Below, piece by piece: positions 34,495 to 42,749 of a stretch of 64,000 nt of DNA; the first letter of the stretch is position 1, and each line of letters opens with the position of its first letter. The stretch is from Thermaurantimonas sp046295455 (lineage in GTDB: Bacteria > Bacteroidota > Bacteroidia > Flavobacteriales > Schleiferiaceae): positions 62,001 to 126,000 of the forward strand of contig JBKBNI010000002.1 of the NCBI GenBank assembly GCA_046295455.1. The letters run 5' to 3'. The position numbers were made by a program, and so were the translations under genes. The notes below the pieces were generated by a model. It was not told where the DNA came from, ran no database searches, and saw nothing but the letters and a program-made list of their open reading frames with translations.

Positions 34495-36461
34495 CAGAAA
34501 AAGCGTATAACTAAAAGTTCGGATATGTAAAAAATCACTGCCAGTAAAATCAATGGATACCACAGTTCGGTCCCCTTCATGCCCAAAAAAGTCGAAAATT
34601 TGTCTAAATCCGTATCTAAAACAATAGATTGGCTATCCATTGATAATGCCTCCGACAATTCTTCTGACGTATAGGTCGATTGGAGTACATGGCGAACATC
34701 TGCATTGAAGCTGACCTGCCGAAGCTTATTTCCCAAATAAGTAAATGTGTACAATCCATTTTGATTCAATTCCCTCCCAAAATATACAAGTATATCCCTG
34801 CCCTTTCGTATCTGGTAGGGAATCTGTTCTTCTCCGGAGGGGGTAAGGATTTTGATCTGTTCATCCTGTAGCATTGATTCCGGTGTAAAGATGAAGACAG
34901 ACTCACTGCCGGCGTAATGATATAGTCTCTGATTTGTAAGAATATTGTTGATAAAATTATACATCAGAGGATTAAAAATCGTGTGGAATACAAGATTTGA
35001 ATGCTGAGGATCTATAGGGCATAAAAATACATATAAGTATCCGGCTGATTTGGTTTGCACATTTGCTAGTATGACTTTATCGGAGAGTGTATACAGAACC
35101 TTTCGGTATGTTCGGCTTTCCAGAGGATATATTTGACTGAAATAAGGCAAATCGGGGAAGTCAATTTCATTTTTAAATGCACCTTCAAAGAGCATGTCTC
35201 TGTATTCAATTTTATCGGCTTGGATCAATCCAGTTTCGGCCGGCCGAAATTTTGAATCATACCGCTGTAAAAATCTGTTATACGAGAATAAATCTGCATC
35301 TTCTGGAGGGAAGATCAACACCCTTCCATTTTGTTGAAGCACGGAGTGCAAACGCACTCCGACTTTATCGGATATCTCTCTCACATTGAGAAGGATGACA
35401 GATGAATAATTTTGTATCTCCTGTGGATTAAATTTGTGTACATCTACGTAGTCCACATCTGCTGTTTGCATTCTTGAAAACTTTTGTTTTAATACATCGC
35501 TTACATTTTCTGATTCTGTGAGTACCAGCAGCTTCTGACGTCCACCCTTTTCAGTAGAAAAGTAAAACTTTAATATTGGATTGTTATTGCTTTCAGGCTC
35601 CAGATAGAGGTGTGATTCTTCTATAGATGGAGGAAGCGAAAATCTTAATATTCCCTTCTCAAAATCCTTGGAGCGAAGTGTGAATAATGTACGCTTTTGA
35701 CTTCCCAGAACAAATGTGGGATTCAATTCATGATGTAGCACTGAGGCCTGATACTGGTCACTGCCCGGTTCTCTCCATAGAGAATCGATTATCGGAATAT
35801 TTTTTAAGCTGAAAGGTTTAGCCAAAAAAGGTATAAAAAGCGGTTCGATGGCCCGGATATCATCCTTGCGTTTAACAAAATCACTCAATAGGATGATTAT
35901 CGGTTTTTCGCTCTCATTTTTAGTATGTTTTATGATTTTTAAAGATATGTCGTTCCAGTCGGGGATTATTAGTTGGGGTTTGAGAGTCTGAATAAATCGT
36001 ATGGCATCTTCTTTTCTAAAAAAATGCTCCGATTCTGAGGTATTCGTAAGTATAGAAATTCTCTTAAAACTCCCCAATCTATCTATTAGCTTAATCGCAT
36101 CAGCCGTAAGCCTTGACCATCTGTTTTCACCTGTTTCATCCGTAAAGAAAAATCCCGGATGATTGTCAATATACAGCACGATATTTTTATTCTCCCGGTG
36201 CGTGGACGACAGTTCATTGCGCGCGCTTAAAAATGGCAGGCTAAATGCAGCTATGAGGAAGCTAAGTGTCAGGATCCGGGCAGAGAGAATCAAAATCTTT
36301 TTAAGATTTTTAATTCGCTTCTCTTTGGCTTGTGTTTGCTCGAAGAAAAAAGTCTGGGTAAAAACTATTTTTTTGTACTTCCTTAACCGGAATAAATGAA
36401 GTATTATGGGTATTGAAATCAGCAGTAAACTCCACAAAAATAAAGGATTGCCAAAGTTCAT
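34494..36461 (-). CDS. BatA-domain membrane protein with degenerate VWA-like region
   Basis: The 655-residue protein opens with the BatA N-terminal domain: MNFGNPLFLWSLLLISIPII, then LRKYKKIVFTQTFFF and a second helix (ILTLSFLIAAFSLPFL). A region starting NIVLYIDNHPGFFF occupies the place of a von Willebrand A domain, but the DxSxS metal site reads DNHPG, so the MIDAS looks lost. A last helix (WYPLILLAVIFYISELLVIRFF) ends the protein. Similar proteins sit beside dihydroorotase-like genes in other Bacteroidota. Its start overlaps the rpe stop by 4 bases and its stop overlaps the next start. Function unknown; the aerotolerance link of Bat proteins is only by name. Confidence 0.83.
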   Translation of the reverse strand: MNFGNPLFLWSLLLISIPIILHLFRLRKYKKIVFTQTFFFEQTQAKEKRIKNLKKILILSARILTLSFLIAAFSLPFLSARNELSSTHRENKNIVLYIDNHPGFFFTDETGENRWSRLTADAIKLIDRLGSFKRISILTNTSESEHFFRKEDAIRFIQTLKPQLIIPDWNDISLKIIKHTKNESEKPIIILLSDFVKRKDDIRAIEPLFIPFLAKPFSLKNIPIIDSLWREPGSDQYQASVLHHELNPTFVLGSQKRTLFTLRSKDFEKGILRFSLPPSIEESHLYLEPESNNNPILKFYFSTEKGGRQKLLVLTESENVSDVLKQKFSRMQTADVDYVDVHKFNPQEIQNYSSVILLNVREISDKVGVRLHSVLQQNGRVLIFPPEDADLFSYNRFLQRYDSKFRPAETGLIQADKIEYRDMLFEGAFKNEIDFPDLPYFSQIYPLESRTYRKVLYTLSDKVILANVQTKSAGYLYVFLCPIDPQHSNLVFHTIFNPLMYNFINNILTNQRLYHYAGSESVFIFTPESMLQDEQIKILTPSGEEQIPYQIRKGRDILVYFGRELNQNGLYTFTYLGNKLRQVSFNADVRHVLQSTYTSEELSEALSMDSQSIVLDTDLDKFSTFLGMKGTELWYPLILLAVIFYISELLVIRFF

Positions 36462-37108
36462 TTGCAGGTTTTGAGCTTGTGTATTGTTTCGATAGGATTC
36501 TCTGAAGAAAATACAAAATTGCCGGCAACCAGAACGTCGGCCCCGGCGTCAATGAGTTTTGCTGCATTCGACATATTTACACCTCCATCTATTTCAATCA
36601 AAAAATTCTTTCCCGAATCGCTGCGCATTTCATGTAACTGTATAACTTTTCTAAATGTATTTTCAATAAATTTTTGGCCTCCAAATCCGGGATTTACGCT
36701 CATCAGACACACCACATCCAACACATCGAGTACATCCTCAATAAGATGTACGGAAGTATGAGGATTAAGCGCGACACCAGCTTTCATACCAGATTGGCGT
36801 ATGGCAGTCAGAGAGCGATGTAAATGGGTGGAAGCTTCATAATGTATAGTCAAAACATCTGCTCCTGCAGCTCTGAAGTCTTCTATGTAGCGCTCTGGCT
36901 GAACCATCATCAGATGAACATCAAAAACCTTTGGCGACAACGCTCTAAGCTGTGAGATTACCGGCATTCCAAAAGTCAGATTAGGAACAAAGACCCCATC
37001 CATCACGTCTAAATGAAACCAATCGGCATCAGACCGATTAAGCATGTCGGAAACTTCGGCAAGTCGGGTAAAATCTGCTGACAACAAGGATGGAGCAACC
37101 AGAACCAT
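36458..37108 (-). CDS. rpe: Ribulose-phosphate 3-epimerase
   Basis: Rpe interconverts ribulose 5-phosphate and xylulose 5-phosphate. The 216-residue TIM barrel has APSLLSADF, the metal-ligand motif WFHLDVMDGVFVPNLTFG, VHLMMVQPERY, CLMSVNPGFGGQKF and the phosphate-binding EIDGGVN. The frame is open 50 codons further up, but the ATG at 37108 fits the family start and a -7 element lies 12 bases before it. It is first in a four-gene overlapping unit. Confidence 0.97.
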   Translation of the reverse strand: MVLVAPSLLSADFTRLAEVSDMLNRSDADWFHLDVMDGVFVPNLTFGMPVISQLRALSPKVFDVHLMMVQPERYIEDFRAAGADVLTIHYEASTHLHRSLTAIRQSGMKAGVALNPHTSVHLIEDVLDVLDVVCLMSVNPGFGGQKFIENTFRKVIQLHEMRSDSGKNFLIEIDGGVNMSNAAKLIDAGADVLVAGNFVFSSENPIETIHKLKTCK

Positions 37109-37119
37109 TTTTTTTTTTG

Positions 37120-37127
37120 CAAACTTA
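37120..37127 (-). promoter_or_regulatory. -7 promoter element for rpe, very short leader
   Basis: Minus-strand TAAGTTTG matches TAnnTTTG and ends only 11 bases before the rpe ATG, so the leader would be about 5 bases. This argues against the longer open frame to 37258 being translated. Confidence 0.45.
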
Positions 37128-37301
37128 GCGATCAGTGTCAACTTTTTGGTAGCCTCTAGTTGAGACAGCTCGGCCAATTGTGTACTTAACACGCTTTTCT
37201 GCCTGCTGTCCAGCGATTCGCTTACATTTATTTTTTGATTTCTTTTCACTAAGTACATTTTGGATTATGCTACTTTAGCACCTTTAAAAAGAATTTGACT
37301 G

Positions 37302-37505
37302 ATGGAAATGCGTTTTAAAACGTCTTTGAAATGTCAGGGTTGTGTAGATCAGGTAGCTGAGGATCTGACAAATACCTTTGGGGAAAAACATTGGAATGTA
37401 GATTTAAATGCAAACCCCAAAATATTAATCATCAACGATGACAGAGAAGAATTAGCCATCGAAATCTTACAAAAAAAAGGTTATACGGCAGAACGAATTT
37501 CGTAA
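37302..37505 (+). CDS. HMA (heavy-metal-associated) domain protein
   Basis: A 67-residue single-domain protein with a ferredoxin-like HMA pattern: FKTSLKCQGCVDQVAEDL with Cys11 and Cys14 as CxxC, then WNVDLNANPKILIIND and a final KKGYTAERIS. The usual GMxCxxC is LKCQGC. Such proteins carry copper or other soft metals, or have lost binding. Its stop codon overlaps the hisS ATG by one base (TAATG), so hisS translation is probably coupled to it. No copper ATPase or regulator is adjacent. Confidence 0.85.
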   Translation: MEMRFKTSLKCQGCVDQVAEDLTNTFGEKHWNVDLNANPKILIINDDREELAIEILQKKGYTAERIS

Positions 37506-38872
37506 TGAGTAAGATTAAACCCGCCTTGGTTCAAGGCACACGCGACTTTGGTCCCGAGATCATGTATCTACGCAACCATGTGATCGGTATAATTCGCGAA
37601 GTATTTGAGAGATATGCATACCAGCCCCTTGAAACACCCGCAATGGAACGACTTGAAACCCTGACAGGAAAGTATGGGGATGAGGGCGACCGGTTAATTT
37701 TCAAAATATTAAATTCCGGAGATTTTAAAAAAGATGTATCTGACCACCAATGGGCCGCCTCTGACAGTGCTGTATTGGCAGGCCTGCTGTGTGAAAAAGC
37801 CCTGCGATATGACCTCACAGTTCCTTTTTCGAGGTTTGTATCCATGAACCGACATGCACTGATACTGCCATTTAAACGCTACCAGATTCAGCCTGTCTGG
37901 CGAGCAGACCGTCCGCAAAAAGGCAGATACCGCGAATTTTATCAGTGCGATGCTGATGTCGTTGGAAGCTCAAGCCTCTGGCAAGAAGTCGAGTTGATGC
38001 TCATCTATGGTGAAGTTTTTCATAAACTAAATCTTCCTGTGAAAATCCGGATTAACAGCCGGAAGCTGCTGTACTCTATCGCTCAAAAAGCACATGCACA
38101 TGACCGGGTCTCGGCCTTTGTTACCATTTTAGATAAATTGGATAAAATAGGAAGTCGGGCAGTATGTGATGAGTGGCTCCAAGCCGGATTCGATGCCAGT
38201 GGTATAGGGTCCATAAGCAGTTGGATTTTTGACCGGCAGGTAGATATCGGCAAAGTTGCCAGGTATTTAGACTCCGAAAATGAAGGCATCCAGGAAGTCA
38301 CCTTTGTCCTTGAGAACGTTAAAAAACTACAGGCAGACACACCTCTGCATTTTGATCCTACTTTGGCCAGAGGTCTTGACTATTACACGGGATGCATTTT
38401 TGAAGTTGTGGTCGAAGGGGCAGAAGTCGGCTCCGTGGGTGGAGGCGGCCGGTACGACAATCTGACAGGCATATTTGGAGTTGAAGGTGTGTCGGGCGTA
38501 GGTATATCATTTGGACTGGACAGAATCATCCTTGCCATCGAAGAGAGGGGAGGTATTCAATCAGCACATTCTACCAAAGCCCAGGTCATGGTCACTGGAT
38601 TGATGGAAGAAGATATGCCCTATGCAGCTGAATTGTCAGCTAAATTTCGCGAAGAGGGGGTTCGTACCGAATTTTATCCTTCCGCTGTCAAACTAAAAAA
38701 ATCGCTTGACTATGCCAATAAAACGGGTATTCCTCTAGTAACCATTGTGGGCGAAGAAGAGCGGAAAAACAAAAATTTTACTTTAAAAAATCTGATTACC
38801 GGCAATCAAAAAACCTTTTCAATTTTTCAAAAAAGCGAGTGGCTGAATGCTCTGAATCATCCGTCGTTTTGA
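37505..38872 (+). CDS. hisS: Histidyl-tRNA synthetase
   Basis: HisRS charges tRNA-His. The 455-residue class II synthetase shows motif 2 (WRADRPQKGRYREFYQCDADVVG region), the His-specific ARGLDYYTGCIFEV, and GGGGRYDNL with motif 3 arginine in SFGLDRI. A C-terminal anticodon-binding domain follows. It is coupled to the HMA gene upstream, an unusual partner. A 10-bp inverted repeat straddles its stop codon. Confidence 0.97.
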   Translation: MSKIKPALVQGTRDFGPEIMYLRNHVIGIIREVFERYAYQPLETPAMERLETLTGKYGDEGDRLIFKILNSGDFKKDVSDHQWAASDSAVLAGLLCEKALRYDLTVPFSRFVSMNRHALILPFKRYQIQPVWRADRPQKGRYREFYQCDADVVGSSSLWQEVELMLIYGEVFHKLNLPVKIRINSRKLLYSIAQKAHAHDRVSAFVTILDKLDKIGSRAVCDEWLQAGFDASGIGSISSWIFDRQVDIGKVARYLDSENEGIQEVTFVLENVKKLQADTPLHFDPTLARGLDYYTGCIFEVVVEGAEVGSVGGGGRYDNLTGIFGVEGVSGVGISFGLDRIILAIEERGGIQSAHSTKAQVMVTGLMEEDMPYAAELSAKFREEGVRTEFYPSAVKLKKSLDYANKTGIPLVTIVGEEERKNKNFTLKNLITGNQKTFSIFQKSEWLNALNHPSF

Positions 38873-38912
38873 TTCAGAACGGTTCCAGGCTTGATTAATA
38901 AAACGGATGATT
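38855..38912. repeat. Perfect 10-bp inverted repeat spanning the hisS stop codon
   Basis: AATCATCCGT (38855-38864) pairs exactly with ACGGATGATT (38903-38912); a further TTT/AAA can pair inside. The left arm is hisS coding sequence, the right arm is 31 bases past the stop. There is no T-run after it, so it is not a classic terminator; it may protect the 3' end or cause Rho-type termination. Confidence 0.45.
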
Positions 38913-38997
38913 GACCAAATAAAATTTAAATGATAGCAATAAATGCGTTTTACAGAAGTATAACTCAGAGGACTAATAAGAAATAGACCGATGAAGG

Positions 38998-39005
38998 TAC
39001 CTTTG
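38998..39005 (+). promoter_or_regulatory. -7 promoter element for the SBBP-repeat gene
   Basis: TACCTTTG matches TAnnTTTG, 31 bases before the ATG at 39037, giving a leader of about 25 bases. Confidence 0.45.
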
Positions 39006-39036
39006 TGGACCAAATATTCAATACGCATCCATAGTC

Positions 39037-42000
39037 ATGAAAATCAGAGCTGTTTCTGATTTAATCCGTTTAGCACCTTTTGTTTTGTGCCTGTTTTTAT
39101 TCAATTTGGAACTTATTTTTTCACAAGAGAATGTAGCTCGTCCCGAATATTACATACTTCGGGACGAAGGCCAGTTTTCTAACGGACAAAAGCGGTCCGA
39201 ACCCACATATTTTGTACGTGGAAACGGAGCAGTCCTGGCCATCACCGCACGTCAGTGGACGTGGTATTACCTCAGCGATACGATTCAGCATCAACGCGGC
39301 ATATCTCACATGACTTTTCGCAATGCCAATCCATCGGCTAAGGTTGAAGATGAGGGAAATAATGAATATTTCGAAAGATATTACACCATATATGAAGACG
39401 GACGGCCGGTATACTCTGTGAAAAAGCTGATCGTATGTGGATTGTATCCGGGCATTGATCTCGAAATGACTGCCGGCGAAGCTGGATTGAGGTATGAATT
39501 TATCGTACAGCAAGGGGCTGATCTTTCGAAAATTCAGATGGAATTCAGCAGCGATCTTCAAGTTTCTGTAAATGAGGACGGAATTTACCTTGCCAGATCT
39601 TCCCATATTGCCATAACGGACGAGACTCCTTACATAGTGATGCCAGGTGGCGATAAGCTCCCTTGCCGATTTAAGAAGACCGGTAATGTTGTTTCCCTGT
39701 CATTGGGTCGGAGTAAGAATCTTCTGGCGCTGGCCAGTGAACCCTTGAGAATTGATCCTCAAGTGGTTTGGAGTACCTATTACAGAGGCCCCCTTAATGA
39801 CTTTATCACCGCTGTAAGCATAGATTCAGCCAGAAATGTACTGGCAGCAGGAAGAACCTCCTCTACTGTGGATATCGTATCGCCAGGCGCACATCAGACC
39901 ACTTACGGAGGAGGATTTTCAGATGCATATCTTGTAAAATTTGACCGATGCGGAAGGCGACTATGGGCTACCTACTACGGAGGTCTTTTTAATGACAATG
40001 CCTTTGCTGTGGCCACGGATCCCTCAAACCATATCTATCTGGCCGGAACTACCAATTCGCCGACTGGTATTTCCACGACTGGTTCCCATCAGCCTTCTTT
40101 AGGCGGAGGGACAGATGGGTTCCTTGTAAAATTTGATGAAAACGGGCTGAGAATGTGGGGCACATATTATGGGGGTATCAATGCAGAAAGCAATGTAGAT
40201 GTGGCAGTCAACTTCAACGGTACACAAATCATACTTGCAGGAACAACCCTTTCAAACAACAATATAGCCACAGCCGGAAGTTTTAAGCCCACCATCTCAA
40301 ATCTCACGGCCAGCGATGGTTTTTTTGCCGCCTTTACCGATACAGGGGTACGTCTGTTTGGGTCTTATTTCGGTGGAACCCTCGCCGATGAGATAAACGC
40401 AGTACAATTTGATGCATCCGGAAACTTTTATATTGCAGGACAGACCAACTCTACGGCCGACATCGCTTCACCGGGGTCATTTTCTTCCACTCTCTCCGGA
40501 AATTCAGATGGTTTCTATGCCAAATTCACAACCACCGGGCAGAGAGTGTATTCCTCCTACTACGGGGGTCCGGCATTAGATGAAATCAGAAGCATCTTCG
40601 TGCGCAATAATCTGCTATATCTGGGAGGAATAACCCAAAGTACTAGCGGCATAGCTACACCCGGAAGTTTTAAACCCACTCTGGCGGCCGGGATAAATGG
40701 ATTTATTGCGCAATTTGATACCAATGGTACCACCAGAAACTGGGCGACGTACTACGGAGGTGTCAATACGCGTATTTTCAGCCTCGCTGCGGATCTGTCG
40801 GGCAATGTGTTTTTCGGAGGACACACCTCTGACCAAAATCTTGCCACACCCGGGAGTTTTTCGACCACACTAAGCGGGATAAATGATTTGATTGTCGGGC
40901 GATTTACCAGCGCGGGAGCGCTTACCTGGGCCTCTTACTACGGTGGACCTGCCATTGAACAGCAAATTGCCTCCGTCGTGTTTGGATTCAACAATACCAT
41001 CTATCTGGGCGGGACATGCCAAGGCGTGCACACCACGCTGGGAATCTTTGGATACTATGGAAACAGTTCAGGTATTAATAGCGGCATACTCGGTCGTTTT
41101 TTTGCAACCCCCCTTCACGTAGAGATCAGAGCCCTAAGCAAAACCAGTCTATGCCCAAACGAAGCCTTTGTCGTGTCCTTCGTTGGCGGTGGATTGGGTG
41201 CCCCCACTACCGTAGTGGCTGAGCTTTCGGATGCGGCATTCTCATTTGTTACACCCACAGCAATCGGCCAGCTGGGCAACTATTCTGGAGGTGCTGCTAC
41301 GATTACGTGTAATGTACCCCCTGCGTTGAATGCAGGAAACTATCTGATTCGAATCCGAATTCAGAATCCGGCGTATAATTCCGTCCATTTTTGTGATACC
41401 GTCTCTGTGCTGACCAATGGGACGGTAACCTTACAACAGACCAAAGACACACTCTGCCCCGGAGATTCGGATACGCTTCAGTTAATCAACTATTCTCAGG
41501 GAGCAATCTCCTGGTTTCAAAACGGAAATCAAATTCAGGGGGCCAATCAATCAACCCTTACGGTGACTCAAGCCGGCCAGTACTTTGCACTGATACAGCA
41601 CAATGGATGCGCTATTTATACAGATACGGTCAATTACTTTGAGACAAACACCTCTGCCATTACCTGGTCTCCTTTCACACCCGTTTGTCAAAATGATCCA
41701 CCTTTTGCACTTACCAATGCCTCCCCTGCCGGCGGAACATACAGCGGGCCGGGAGTTTCAAATAATGCATTTAATCCGGCTTTAGCCGGCCCGGGTAAAC
41801 ATCCAATACAATATACCTTGCAACTAACATCCTTCTGCCAGCTCACGTCGTTTGACACCATTGAGGTCTATCCAACTTACAATCAGACACTTACTGGATC
41901 CATCTGCACCGGTCAGACCATTACTCTGCCCGACGGTCAGCAGGTAGATCAACCCGGCACTTATACTGTCTTGCTTATATCAACCGACGGATGTGACAGT

Positions 42001-42525
42001 ACACTCATATTTATTATAACTGGTTTGCCGCCAACCGGAAAACTCCTTCCTAACGATACAAATCTGTGCGAGGGTCAAACACTCGTCCTAAACCCTGGTT
42101 TTTTTCAATCTTATCAATGGAATACCGGTGAGACCACCCCCACAATCACCGTGTCTGAACGAGGTCTGTACACCGTAACGGTACAAGATGCTCTTGGCTG
42201 CATCCATACCGACTCCATTTTGATCACCACAGACTGTTTTCCATACCTTTTTGTACCCAATGCTTTCTCTCCCAATGATGATCGCCGGAACGACCGGTTT
42301 AAAGTAGCGGTTAGCGAATTCATTACGTATTTTGAAATAATGATTTTTAATCGATGGGGTGAACTTGTCTTTCATGCATTTTCAGCAGATTTTGAATGGG
42401 ACGGTATGTTTCGCGGACAAAAACTGCCTCAGGGCAGCTATCCCTATCGCATCATTTACGAATACGAAATCTCAGGTCAGCGATTTCGAAAAGAAGAGAC
42501 AGGGTCAATCCATATAGTAAAATAG
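39037..42525 (+). CDS. Large secreted SBBP-repeat protein with T9SS type B sorting domain
   Basis: A 1162-residue secreted protein. The signal peptide (about 1-29) is followed by a DUF7948-like N-terminal domain (about 33-240), then seven SBBP beta-propeller repeats with conserved W/S-x-TYYGG strands (about 243-690). Two or three Ig-like adhesion modules come next (about 690-1065). The C-terminus is a gliding-motility-associated CHU_C domain: FVPNAFSPNDDRRNDRF, IFNRWGELVF and PQGSYPYRI. CHU_C directs export and cell-surface attachment through the type IX system. Role inferred as a surface adhesin or matrix protein. It is transcribed alone; no T9SS machinery is in the window. Confidence 0.92.
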   Translation: MKIRAVSDLIRLAPFVLCLFLFNLELIFSQENVARPEYYILRDEGQFSNGQKRSEPTYFVRGNGAVLAITARQWTWYYLSDTIQHQRGISHMTFRNANPSAKVEDEGNNEYFERYYTIYEDGRPVYSVKKLIVCGLYPGIDLEMTAGEAGLRYEFIVQQGADLSKIQMEFSSDLQVSVNEDGIYLARSSHIAITDETPYIVMPGGDKLPCRFKKTGNVVSLSLGRSKNLLALASEPLRIDPQVVWSTYYRGPLNDFITAVSIDSARNVLAAGRTSSTVDIVSPGAHQTTYGGGFSDAYLVKFDRCGRRLWATYYGGLFNDNAFAVATDPSNHIYLAGTTNSPTGISTTGSHQPSLGGGTDGFLVKFDENGLRMWGTYYGGINAESNVDVAVNFNGTQIILAGTTLSNNNIATAGSFKPTISNLTASDGFFAAFTDTGVRLFGSYFGGTLADEINAVQFDASGNFYIAGQTNSTADIASPGSFSSTLSGNSDGFYAKFTTTGQRVYSSYYGGPALDEIRSIFVRNNLLYLGGITQSTSGIATPGSFKPTLAAGINGFIAQFDTNGTTRNWATYYGGVNTRIFSLAADLSGNVFFGGHTSDQNLATPGSFSTTLSGINDLIVGRFTSAGALTWASYYGGPAIEQQIASVVFGFNNTIYLGGTCQGVHTTLGIFGYYGNSSGINSGILGRFFATPLHVEIRALSKTSLCPNEAFVVSFVGGGLGAPTTVVAELSDAAFSFVTPTAIGQLGNYSGGAATITCNVPPALNAGNYLIRIRIQNPAYNSVHFCDTVSVLTNGTVTLQQTKDTLCPGDSDTLQLINYSQGAISWFQNGNQIQGANQSTLTVTQAGQYFALIQHNGCAIYTDTVNYFETNTSAITWSPFTPVCQNDPPFALTNASPAGGTYSGPGVSNNAFNPALAGPGKHPIQYTLQLTSFCQLTSFDTIEVYPTYNQTLTGSICTGQTITLPDGQQVDQPGTYTVLLISTDGCDSTLIFIITGLPPTGKLLPNDTNLCEGQTLVLNPGFFQSYQWNTGETTPTITVSERGLYTVTVQDALGCIHTDSILITTDCFPYLFVPNAFSPNDDRRNDRFKVAVSEFITYFEIMIFNRWGELVFHAFSADFEWDGMFRGQKLPQGSYPYRIIYEYEISGQRFRKEETGSIHIVK
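39763..41103 (+). repeat. Seven SBBP coding repeats, ~64-codon period
   Basis: The conserved Tyr-Tyr/Phe-x-Gly core codons fall at 39778, 39973, 40165, 40366, 40558, 40750 and 40936, spacings of 195, 192, 201, 192, 192 and 186 bases. Each unit also has a DxxGNxYxAG-like strand and a SPGSF/TPGSF element. A partial eighth unit (FGYYGNSSG) ends the array. Units differ at many positions, so it is an old repeat. Confidence 0.85.
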
Positions 42526-42749
42526 GGATAAAACCATGACTGTGATTTGATGGTCTATGATTGCGCAGCCATCAATATCTGTTTGGTTTGGCTGAATATG
42601 GCATAAGCGTTTTTTGGAAATTTTACATCGTCACATCAGATTTTCTTCCCGGACGTAAATGCCGGCAAGAGGATATAGGCCTAAAAATTTGCCTTCTTTC
42701 CACCGTTCATAGGTATTTTCGCAACCGTTTTTGCCGGATTTAGAATACA

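Noticed and set aside
37109..37258. 50-codon N-terminal extension of Rpe
   Set aside because: The family starts at the MVLVAPSLL segment, and a -7 promoter element at 37120-37127 lies inside the extension.
39763..41103. CRISPR-like or tandem DNA repeat
   Set aside because: The ~192-base periodicity is in-frame protein repeats (SBBP) with diverged DNA, not short identical repeats with spacers.
42561..42743. 60-codon plus-strand frame before ileS
   Set aside because: No domain, no clear start signal, and it occupies the probable ileS promoter region.
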